A DNA stretch of 21,258 nucleotides from Comamonadaceae bacterium. GTDB lineage: Bacteria; Pseudomonadota; Gammaproteobacteria; Burkholderiales; Burkholderiaceae_C. The position numbers and the translations under genes were made by a program. The stretch covers positions 1-21,258 of the forward strand of contig CANCCF010000059.1 of NCBI GenBank assembly GCA_947374485.1, read 5' to 3'. The notes below the pieces were generated by a model that was given only the letters and a program-made list of their open reading frames with translations, made no database searches and was not told the DNA's origin. Shown piece by piece: positions 7,142 through 13,139 of this stretch (its first letter is position 1; the number at the start of each line of letters is the position of its first letter).

Positions 7142-8782
7142 TCAGGCAAACAGGTCGCCTTGGGGTGAGGGTGTGGCGTTTTCTTGGGCGGCGCGCTGGC
7201 CCCGCTTGGCTGGGGGCTTTGCCACCTGCGCGGCAGAAGTGGCCGGCTTTGCATCCGCACGGCGCCGCTGGCCCGAAGGCGGCAGCCCGCTCTTGCGCGA
7301 GCCGTGGCGCGCCTGCACCGCCCCGGCTTCGCTGCGTGCCTCGGGTGTCTGGCGCAGGCCGTACATACGGTCTTTCGCGGCCTTCATGGCCTGCTTGTCG
7401 TCCACGATGGGGGCCGGATAGTCCGCGCCGACGATGCAGCCCGCCATGCGCTGCACGCTGATGTCCATCTTCCACGGCTCGGCCAGATACGGCAGCGGCG
7501 CGCGTGCGAGCTCCGGGCACCAGCGGCGAATGAACAGCCCTTGCGGGTCCTGGTCGTGCGCCTGCTTGGTGGGCGAGTAGATGCGCAAGGTATTGATGCC
7601 GGTGGTGCCGCTTTGCATCTGCAACTGGCTCCAGTGGATGCCGGGCTCGAAGTCCAGAAACTGGCGCGCCAGAAAAATACCGGTTTGGCGCCAGTGCAGC
7701 CACAGGTGGTAGCTGGCAAAGCTCACCAGCATGGCGCGCATGCGAAAGTTCAGCCACCCCGTGGCTTTGAGTGAGCGCATGCAGGCGTCCACCATGGGAA
7801 AGCCGGTGCGGCCGTCGCACCAGGCCTCGAAGTACGCCGCATTGAAATCGTTCTCGCGCAGGCCATCGCAGGCGCGCGAAAAATTGTGGAACTCGATGCC
7901 GGGCTCGTCTTCGAGCTTTTGCATGAAGTGGCAATGCCAGCGCAGCCGCCCGGCAAAGCCGCGCAGCGCATAGGCCATGCTGCGCTCGGGCGTGCTGGCA
8001 ATCGCCACCTCGGTGGCCTGGTGCACCGTGCGCATCGACAGCGTGCCAAAGGCCAGGTGCGGGCTCAGGCGGCTGCAACCTTCCTCGGCGCTCAGAGGGC
8101 TGGAGAGCGCTTTGCGGTAGTCAAATCCGCGCTCCTGCAGAAAGCTTTTGAGCGTGCGCCGTGCAGCCATTTCACCAGCCGGTTGCAGCGTCTTTCCGTG
8201 GGCTTGCAAACCCAGACTGGCCAGCGTGGGCAGGTCGGGCTGCTGCAGTGCCTCTGGCGCCAAGGCCGACTGGAAGCCGCCCTGCAATAGCTGCAAGGGT
8301 GCGTCCATGCGTGCCTGCCAGCGCTTGGCCCAGCCGCTGCGGCTATGCAAGCGCCGCACCACGCCGGTCTGCGTGAACTCTTGCCAATGCACCGCGTGCG
8401 ACTGGCACCAGGCGGCCACTTGCAGGTCACGCGCATAGCTCCAGCCGGACCCGGTTTCTTCATGGCTGAGCAGCTGCTCAAAGCCCAGTTCGGCGTGCAA
8501 CTGCGCCAGCACCGGCACAGCCTCGCCCACCCGCACCAAGAGCGGCAAGCCACGCGCGGCCAGGGCGCTGCGCAGCTCGGCCAGGCAGCCCAGCGCAAAG
8601 TCCACATGGCTGGCATCGCACTCCGGGCTTTGCAGCCATGCGGGCTCGATGATGAAGAGAGAAAGCGCATCGCCGCGCGCCTGCGCCGCCACCAGCGGCG
8701 CATGGTCGTGGATGCGCAGGTCGCGCTTGAACCAGACCAGGGCGCGGTGGGTGGGGTGGGTGGGTTGCGTTGGCTGGGCCAT
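7142..8782 (-). CDS. Cryptochrome/deoxyribodipyrimidine photolyase family protein with disordered C-terminal tail
   Basis: This is a full-length photolyase/cryptochrome of 546 residues. The antenna-type alpha/beta domain starts with ALVWFKRDLRIHDHAPL at 14-30. The FAD domain contains SRLSPHLAFGTLSMR (237-251), the helix TGWLNFRMRAMLVSFASYH (341-359) and HWSQLQMQSGTTGINTLR (383-400). This last segment differs from the WQWAASTGTDAAPYFR-like segment of classical class I CPD photolyases, so the protein belongs to a distinct subgroup and may signal or repair. From about residue 470 the sequence becomes basic, Ala/Pro/Gln-rich and probably disordered, ending in QGDLFA. The ATG at 8782 was chosen over an in-frame TTG four codons upstream; neither has a clear ribosome site. 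The first codons encode a PT(Q/H) repeat. It lies 18 bases after the DUF2805 gene. Confidence 0.92.
   Translation of the reverse strand: MAQPTQPTHPTHRALVWFKRDLRIHDHAPLVAAQARGDALSLFIIEPAWLQSPECDASHVDFALGCLAELRSALAARGLPLLVRVGEAVPVLAQLHAELGFEQLLSHEETGSGWSYARDLQVAAWCQSHAVHWQEFTQTGVVRRLHSRSGWAKRWQARMDAPLQLLQGGFQSALAPEALQQPDLPTLASLGLQAHGKTLQPAGEMAARRTLKSFLQERGFDYRKALSSPLSAEEGCSRLSPHLAFGTLSMRTVHQATEVAIASTPERSMAYALRGFAGRLRWHCHFMQKLEDEPGIEFHNFSRACDGLRENDFNAAYFEAWCDGRTGFPMVDACMRSLKATGWLNFRMRAMLVSFASYHLWLHWRQTGIFLARQFLDFEPGIHWSQLQMQSGTTGINTLRIYSPTKQAHDQDPQGLFIRRWCPELARAPLPYLAEPWKMDISVQRMAGCIVGADYPAPIVDDKQAMKAAKDRMYGLRQTPEARSEAGAVQARHGSRKSGLPPSGQRRRADAKPATSAAQVAKPPAKRGQRAAQENATPSPQGDLFA
8749..8764 (+). 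other. G-quadruplex motif (four G-runs, single-base loops)
   Basis: The plus strand reads GGGTGGGGTGGGTGGG, four G-runs joined by single T loops, a very stable parallel quadruplex pattern. It is on the template strand opposite the first codons of the cryptochrome gene, where the C-rich sense strand encodes the PTHPTH repeat. Confidence 0.75.
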
Positions 8783-8800
8783 TGCGCGCGCCAAAGCGGC

Positions 8801-9055
8801 CTAGGCCCGGCTGTGGCTGGCGCGGTGGCGCAGGACCACGGCACCGCGCAGCAGCGCGTGCTTGGTGCGCCGACCCGCCATGCGCTTGCGCCACATGCGA
8901 AAGGACGAGGGCTTCATCTGCCGCCGCATCAGGGCCACCACCGCCGATTCGTTCAAGCCGAACTGTGCCTCGATCGCTTCAAAAGCGGTGCGGTCTTCCC
9001 AGGCCATCTCCACGATGCGCGACACGCTGGCCTCGCTCAACACCCTCTCAGCCAC
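8801..9055 (-). CDS. DUF2805/TIGR03643-family protein
   Basis: This 84-residue basic protein has the hallmarks of the TIGR03643/DUF2805 family: RIVEMAWEDRTAFEAIEAQF near residues 13-32, then GLNESAVVALMRRQMKPSSF and RMWRKRMAGRRTKH. The helical pattern resembles a small helix-turn-helix or nucleic-acid-binding domain, but no activity is established. Family members are recurrently found beside cryptochrome and DUF2256 genes, as here. The start is GTG with a good Shine-Dalgarno (TAGGAG, overlapping the upstream stop) six bases before it. The gene follows the DUF3429-peroxidase gene by 9 bases and precedes the cryptochrome by 18. Confidence 0.87.
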   Translation of the reverse strand: MAERVLSEASVSRIVEMAWEDRTAFEAIEAQFGLNESAVVALMRRQMKPSSFRMWRKRMAGRRTKHALLRGAVVLRHRASHSRA

Positions 9056-9064
9056 GCGGCACTC

Positions 9065-10075
9065 CTATTGCAGCGCACGGTTGATGGCGCCCAACAGCTT
9101 GGGGTCTTGCGGCTCCACCTCGCTGGCAAAGCTGCTCACGACCTTGCCGCTGCGGTCAATCAGGTACTTGTGAAAGTTCCACTGTGGCGCCGCACCCGTG
9201 GCTTTTTCCAGGGAGGCATACAGCGCGTTCTTGCCCGGCCCGCGCACCACCGATTTGGCGAACATCGGAAACTTCACGCCATAGGTGTTGAAGCAGAAGT
9301 CGGCAATCTCTTTGGACGAGCCCGGCTCCTGTTTGCCGAAATCATTGGACGGAAAGCCCAGCACCACCAGCCCGCGTTTTTGGTACTGGGCATACAGCGC
9401 TTCGAGCCCCTGGTACTGGCTGGTGAAGCCGCAGTAGCTGGCGGTGTTGACCTCCAGCACCGCCTTGCCCGCGTACTGGCACAGGTTCTGCGGGCTGTCG
9501 TCTTGCAACTTGGGGAACTGGTGCTGCAGCAGGGCCGGGCAGGCTGCGGCGGCTGTTGTTCCTGTTGGTGCGGCCACCGCTGATGACACGGCCGCAGGGA
9601 CCGCCTTGGCCATTGGAACCTGCTGGGCCAACGCGGGCCGCGACGCAGCGGCCAGGCAGCAGGCGCTGGCCACCAGCGTGAGCAGCAAGCGCATGGGCAA
9701 CCAGCCCTGCAACTGCAAGCGGCGGTAGACCACGCGGTCCACCGCAAAGCAGGTGCACAGCACGGCTGCTGTCAACCACAGCCCGGCCTGCGGGCCCAAG
9801 AGCAGCGCCAGCCAGGCCAGCAGGCTGGGCAGCACGCCCCAGCCCATGAATGCCAGTGATTGCCGCGACACATCGCGCATCACCAGGCCCCAGTGGATGG
9901 CACCCAGAAAGCTGGCAATGCAGGCCGCATACCCCAGCAGCGCCTGGGCGCTGGGCGCACGGTAGGCAGGTGGTGCAAGCCACACGGCCAGGGCCAGCGC
10001 CACAAAAGGCAGCAGGCCGCTGTAGCCCATGCGCTGGGCCCACGGGGACGGGGCGGTAATGGAGTGGGCGCTCAT
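9065..10075 (-). CDS. DUF3429 membrane domain fused to periplasmic-type glutathione peroxidase
   Basis: This is a single 336-residue reading frame. Residues 16-142 form a hydrophobic multi-pass DUF3429 domain (about four to five membrane segments, starting MGYSGLLPFVALALAVWL). Residues 175-336 are a glutathione-peroxidase domain with peroxidatic C215 in NTASYCGFT, Q249 in FGKQEPGS, and W299-N300 in PQWNFHKYL; C261 in ADFCFNTYG could be the resolving cysteine. The usual FPCNQF is FPSNDF, so that cysteine is lost. The chosen ATG overlaps the stop of the upstream Cys-rich gene (ATGA-type overlap). An internal ATG at 9694 (M128) would give a secreted peroxidase, since residues 128-150 read as a signal peptide. 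The inferred role is peroxide or lipid-peroxide removal at the membrane. Confidence 0.88.
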   Translation of the reverse strand: MSAHSITAPSPWAQRMGYSGLLPFVALALAVWLAPPAYRAPSAQALLGYAACIASFLGAIHWGLVMRDVSRQSLAFMGWGVLPSLLAWLALLLGPQAGLWLTAAVLCTCFAVDRVVYRRLQLQGWLPMRLLLTLVASACCLAAASRPALAQQVPMAKAVPAAVSSAVAAPTGTTAAAACPALLQHQFPKLQDDSPQNLCQYAGKAVLEVNTASYCGFTSQYQGLEALYAQYQKRGLVVLGFPSNDFGKQEPGSSKEIADFCFNTYGVKFPMFAKSVVRGPGKNALYASLEKATGAAPQWNFHKYLIDRSGKVVSSFASEVEPQDPKLLGAINRALQ

Positions 10076-10263
10076 GCGAGGTCGGCTTTCTGGGCTGCTT
10101 GGGCTGGGACGGCGGCAAGGGCAGAGGCGGCATGGCGTACCGGGTTGGCGGCCAAGGCCGGGCGGCACATCTTCTCGCCGTCCCACTGCTGGCCGCACCA
10201 ACACAGGCCTTGGGCATTGATGAGGCAGGTGCCAGTGCCGCAGCAGCGTTCGTCGTCTTGCAT
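10072..10263 (-). CDS. Small Cys-rich protein, function unknown
   Basis: This 63-residue protein has six cysteines in its first 33 residues: CC at 7-8, then 13, 21, 23 and 33, within a compact segment that includes GTGTCLINAQG and CWCGQQWDGEKMC. The density and pattern suggest a metal or redox site, such as zinc or iron-sulfur. The remainder is Ala-rich and unremarkable. It starts at ATG 10263 with a modest AAGG upstream, and its TGA overlaps the ATG of the DUF3429-peroxidase gene. It is the first gene of the photolyase operon. No function can be assigned; the Cys-rich segment strongly suggests a real, conserved coding region. Confidence 0.75.
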   Translation of the reverse strand: MQDDERCCGTGTCLINAQGLCWCGQQWDGEKMCRPALAANPVRHAASALAAVPAQAAQKADLA

Positions 10264-10266
10264 GGT

Positions 10267-10315
10267 GTCGTCGCCTTGAGGGTGTGGGTTGTATGGAGCC
10301 CTGTACACCGACGAC
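10267..10315 (-). promoter_or_regulatory. Leader of the photolyase operon with inverted and direct repeats
   Basis: Immediately upstream of the first operon gene, GTCGTCG (10267-10273) and CGACGAC (10309-10315) form a perfect 7-bp inverted repeat. Between the arms, TGTATG (10290-10295) and TGTACA (10302-10307) form a two-half-site direct repeat on the plus strand. No convincing -35/-10 pair was found. This is a possible operator or leader structure only. Confidence 0.25.
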
Positions 10316-10413
10316 CCGGGGGCTGCGGTGCAACAAAGCGTGCGGGGATTTTCAGGGATGCGCGCGGGCACTGCTGCGCAAGGGGCTTTGGGCCGCGGCT
10401 AGGGGCAGCGGAA

Positions 10414-10743
10414 TCAGCCCCAGGAGCGGGTGAGCAGTTCGTCCAGGGCATCGGCAATGTCCTGACCAAATTCGGCCAGGGATGCGATGGGCGCGCCCAG
10501 CTGCTCTGTGGCGGCCGAGACCATGTCCAGCGGATGCAGCACCACGCTGACGCCGTCCACTTCAAACACGGGGTTCATACGGGTGCCTGCCGTGCCCGTG
10601 TGGGCGGGCAGCGCGCTGCGCCGCACCAGCGGCACCACCACGCGGCGGCGATAGAGGTCAAAAAGCACTGACTGCACCACCACCACAAAAGGAATGGACT
10701 GCTTCAACGGCCCTTTGTTGCGGTGTACGTCGAACTGCGCCAT
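10414..10743 (-). CDS. ccdB: CcdB-family toxin
   Basis: This is a predicted DNA-gyrase poison of a type II toxin-antitoxin pair. The 109-residue protein has the CcdB pattern: an N-terminal strand MAQFDVHRN, a VVVVQSVLFDLYRRRVVVPL core, and a C-terminal helix ending DELLTRSWG. CcdB of plasmid F ends in Trp-Gly-Ile, and this C-terminal tip is needed for killing; here Trp108-Gly109 is kept but the last Ile is absent. The ATG overlaps the ccdA stop by one base (TAATG), the usual arrangement for translational coupling. It lies 150 bp upstream of the photolyase operon on the same strand. Confidence 0.92.
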   Translation of the reverse strand: MAQFDVHRNKGPLKQSIPFVVVVQSVLFDLYRRRVVVPLVRRSALPAHTGTAGTRMNPVFEVDGVSVVLHPLDMVSAATEQLGAPIASLAEFGQDIADALDELLTRSWG

Positions 10744-11003
10744 TACAAAGTGGAGTGGTCGTCAGCGAAGGAGCCCACCGCAGCGTGCAGTGCGTTCCAG
10801 TCGTTCGCGGCGGCATCTGCCAGCTGTTGGCGTGACACGCGGGCTTGCTGCTGCTGGACGACGTAAGTGGTGAGCAGGTCCTCCATGGTGGCGGACAGGT
10901 TGTTGGTGTAGGTCTTGGCCTGTGCCACCAGACCTTCGCTCAAGGTCAGGTTCACAGCGCGTTTGCGCGTGCTGGCGGCAGGGGCGCTGGATGCAAGGGG
11001 CAT
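10743..11003 (-). CDS. ccdA: CcdA-family antitoxin
   Basis: This is the 86-residue antitoxin partner of CcdB. The N-terminal half (KRAVNLTLSEGLVAQAKTY) fits a ribbon-helix-helix DNA-binding domain. The C-terminal half (DWNALHAAVGSFADDHSTL) keeps the NGSFADE-like toxin-neutralising segment of plasmid F CcdA. It starts at ATG 11003 with a strong AAGGAG six bases upstream. Two perfect tandem 11-bp repeats just upstream are probably its autorepression sites. Chromosomal ccdAB pairs can act as plasmid anti-addiction or island-stabilising modules; nothing here shows which applies. Confidence 0.92.
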   Translation of the reverse strand: MPLASSAPAASTRKRAVNLTLSEGLVAQAKTYTNNLSATMEDLLTTYVVQQQQARVSRQQLADAAANDWNALHAAVGSFADDHSTL

Positions 11004-11022
11004 GCTGAACTCCTTCTTTCAA

Positions 11023-11044
11023 GATATGCGCATGATATGCGCAT
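11023..11044. promoter_or_regulatory. Tandem palindromic operator of ccdAB
   Basis: GATATGCGCAT occurs twice head-to-tail (11023-11033 and 11034-11044), each copy containing the 8-bp palindrome ATGCGCAT. It lies 19 bases upstream of the ccdA start. One helical turn between copies is typical of operators for ribbon-helix-helix antitoxins, so autoregulation by CcdA-CcdB is likely. Confidence 0.75.
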
Positions 11045-11148
11045 AGAGCCCGTTCAGGCGGAGTCCAACCGAATGGCCTGGCAGAGCATGGGCCACGCCC
11101 TTCCAGCAGCGCCGAAGGTCGTCCAAGGTACGGGGACGACCCAAACGT

Positions 11149-11739
11149 TCAGAGCACCTGGCACACCGCCTCAAACCCCAGACGCGGGCCGCGCGGGTAG
11201 TTGCCGCTTGCATCACCGTAGCCGATGTTGATGAGGAAGTTCGATTTAAAGCGGCCGTCGGCAAAGAATTCCTTGTCCACCGCCGCATTGTCAAAGCCGC
11301 TCATGGGGCCGCAGTCCAGGCCCAGGCTGCGCGCGGCCAGGATCAGGTAGGCACCTTGCATGGAGCTGCCGCGAAAGGCGGTGGTCTGGGCGAGCGTGGC
11401 GTTGCCGTCGAACATGGGGCGGGCATCGAAGGCCTTGAACTGCTCGGTGATGTGGCTCTGGAATTGGCTGTCCATGGCCACGATCACGCACACCGGTGCG
11501 GCCATGGTCTTGTCGGCATTGCCAGCAGCCAGCGCGGGTTTCAAACGCGCCTTGGCCTCGGCCGATTTCACAAACACAAGACGGGCGGGCTGCGCGTTCA
11601 TGGAGGTCGGGGCCCATTTCACCAGCTCATAGAGTTCACGCAGGGTGGCGTCGCTCACAGCCTGGTCGGTGAACTTGTTGAAGGTGCGGGCGGAGGTGAA
11701 AACCTGGGCGAGGGCTTCGCTGCTGAGCGAGGGTGTCAT
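11149..11739 (-). CDS. RutE/malonic-semialdehyde-reductase-like nitroreductase-family protein
   Basis: This is an NAD(P)H-dependent, flavin-type reductase of the nitroreductase fold. The 196-residue length equals that of RutE. Conserved stretches include ARTFNKFTD, DATLRELYELVKWAPTSMNA, FRGSSMQGAYLILAARSLGL, DCGPMSGFDNAAVD and SNFLINIGYGD, all RutE/HadB-like. RutE reduces malonic semialdehyde to 3-hydroxypropionate in uracil breakdown, but no other rut genes are visible, so the substrate is uncertain. The ATG at 11739 is chosen by family length. The frame stays open upstream to 11919 but that part is not RutE-like. No strong ribosome site is seen. It is transcribed away from the divergent binding-protein gene. 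Confidence 0.9.
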   Translation of the reverse strand: MTPSLSSEALAQVFTSARTFNKFTDQAVSDATLRELYELVKWAPTSMNAQPARLVFVKSAEAKARLKPALAAGNADKTMAAPVCVIVAMDSQFQSHITEQFKAFDARPMFDGNATLAQTTAFRGSSMQGAYLILAARSLGLDCGPMSGFDNAAVDKEFFADGRFKSNFLINIGYGDASGNYPRGPRLGFEAVCQVL

Positions 11740-11847
11740 GAAGGGATGCTTTCTGAAACGGTTGCGGGCGAATACTGCCTGCCAGCAGTGTGCCTGAAGC
11801 CGGCTGCATGCGCAGCCAGCCCGGCCCCAGGCCCACCCACACGGTCG

Positions 11848-11877
11848 TTGCCAACGAACGCATGCCTCCCTTAAACT
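11848..11877 (+). promoter_or_regulatory. Probable sigma-70 promoter of the binding protein/hybrid kinase operon
   Basis: TTGCCA (11848-11853) and TAAACT (11872-11877) are separated by 18 bases and lie about 60 bases upstream of the binding-protein start. The predicted transcription start is near 11884. Confidence 0.45.
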
Positions 11878-11882
11878 GGCCC

Positions 11883-11898
11883 AATGTGTGAATGTGTG
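11883..11898 (+). repeat. Tandem AATGTGTG repeat at the predicted transcription start
   Basis: The 8-mer AATGTGTG is repeated twice without a gap, directly downstream of the candidate promoter. Its position would suit a regulator site, but no regulator is known. Confidence 0.5.
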
Positions 11899-11936
11899 TT
11901 CCATACATGGAAGCGGCACTGCAACAAGGAGGCGAT

Positions 11937-13091
11937 ATGACTACCTACTTTTCCCGGTATTTTCAGCGCAGAGGTGCATCCGTCCTGCTGCTGCTTTTCA
12001 CACTCGGCAGTCTGGCCCTGGGCAGCCCGACCTGGGCCCAGACCAAGCGCCCCAGCATCCTGTACTACAACTCGGCAACACCCGAGGACACCTGGTGGCG
12101 CACCTCCTCACTCCTCATGAAGGCGGCCTGCGATGACTTGGGCATGGACCTCAAGGTGGTCTATCTGGACCGCAATCCCTTCACCATGGTGGAGTCGTTC
12201 AAGGCCCTGACCAGCGGCCCGGAGCGGCCGGACGCCGTGGTGTTTCAGAACCTGAAGCAAAACGCGGTGGACATGTTGAACCTGGCCGAGCAGGCCCGGG
12301 TGCCGGCCTTCCTGTTCAATGCCGGGCTTACCGCCGAGCAAGCCGCCAAATACGGCGGGCCACGGGAGAAATTCAAATACTGGATTGGCCAGATGCTGCC
12401 CGATGACCAGGCTGCGGGACTTGATCTGGCGCTGGCGCTCTACCGGGATGCGCTGGAGCAGGGCCTGGTGGACGCGGCGGGCAAGGTGCACATGGTCGGC
12501 ATCAACGGCACACCGTCGGACGGCGCGGCCATCGAGCGCTCCGCCGGCTTGGCGTTGGCGGTGCAAAAAGAGCCCCGCATCGTGCTGGAGAGCGTGGTGT
12601 CCGGCCATTGGGACCGCTCCGAAGCCAAGAACCTGTACCCCTTGCTCAAGGGCCGCTATGCGCAGGCCCGGGTATTCTGGGCCGCTAACGACCCCATGGG
12701 CCTGGGCATCATGGATGCGATGCGCGAGAGCGCCGTGGTGCCGGGCAAGCAGATGCTGGTGGGCTCCATCGACTGGACGCCCGAAGCCCTGCAAGAGGTG
12801 AAGGAGGGGCGGCTGCTGACCTCCATTGGTGGGCACTTCATGGAAACCGCCTGGGTGGCGGTGTTGCTGCACGACTATTTGCGCGGCAAGGACTTTGCCA
12901 GCGAGACCGTCAGCTTCAAGTCCCAAATGGCCACCCTCTCCAAGAGCCGCAGCGCCGAATACCTCAAGGACTTCAAGCCGGACAATTTTGCAAAAATCAA
13001 TTTCCGCCAGTTCTCCAAGGTGGCGCATCCCGAGCTCAAGCGCTATGCCTTTCAGTTCGCGCCCGTCCTGAAGGAGGTGGCCGCAAAGTGA
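11937..13091 (+). CDS. Periplasmic sugar-binding-type (LuxP-like) substrate-binding protein
   Basis: This is a 384-residue periplasmic binding protein of the type 1 (sugar/LuxP) fold. Residues 1-36 form a signal peptide with hydrophobic core SVLLLLFTLGSLALG and a likely cut after PTWA. The mature chain begins with strand SILYYNS, then DTWWRTSSLLMKAACDDLGM, the RPDAVVFQN hinge segment, the VFWAANDPMGLG segment and QMLVGSIDWTPEAL, all typical of the fold. The start at ATG 11937 has a strong AAGGAGG four bases upstream; an upstream in-frame ATG at 11892 is less likely. The next gene, 48 bases on, is a membrane hybrid histidine kinase, and no permease or ATPase is nearby. A role as ligand-sensing partner of that kinase, as for LuxP and LuxQ, is inferred. 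The ligand is unknown. Confidence 0.88.
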   Translation: MTTYFSRYFQRRGASVLLLLFTLGSLALGSPTWAQTKRPSILYYNSATPEDTWWRTSSLLMKAACDDLGMDLKVVYLDRNPFTMVESFKALTSGPERPDAVVFQNLKQNAVDMLNLAEQARVPAFLFNAGLTAEQAAKYGGPREKFKYWIGQMLPDDQAAGLDLALALYRDALEQGLVDAAGKVHMVGINGTPSDGAAIERSAGLALAVQKEPRIVLESVVSGHWDRSEAKNLYPLLKGRYAQARVFWAANDPMGLGIMDAMRESAVVPGKQMLVGSIDWTPEALQEVKEGRLLTSIGGHFMETAWVAVLLHDYLRGKDFASETVSFKSQMATLSKSRSAEYLKDFKPDNFAKINFRQFSKVAHPELKRYAFQFAPVLKEVAAK

Positions 13092-13139
13092 GACGGCCGC
13101 TGGCGGCCTGCCCCTGTGGGGCCGCACCGGTTTCGCTCC

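Noticed and set aside
10076..10336. 87-codon N-terminal extension of the DUF3429-peroxidase protein
   Set aside because: It covers the Cys-rich gene in another frame and is Arg/Pro-rich; ATG 10075 overlaps that gene's stop and begins just before the membrane domain.
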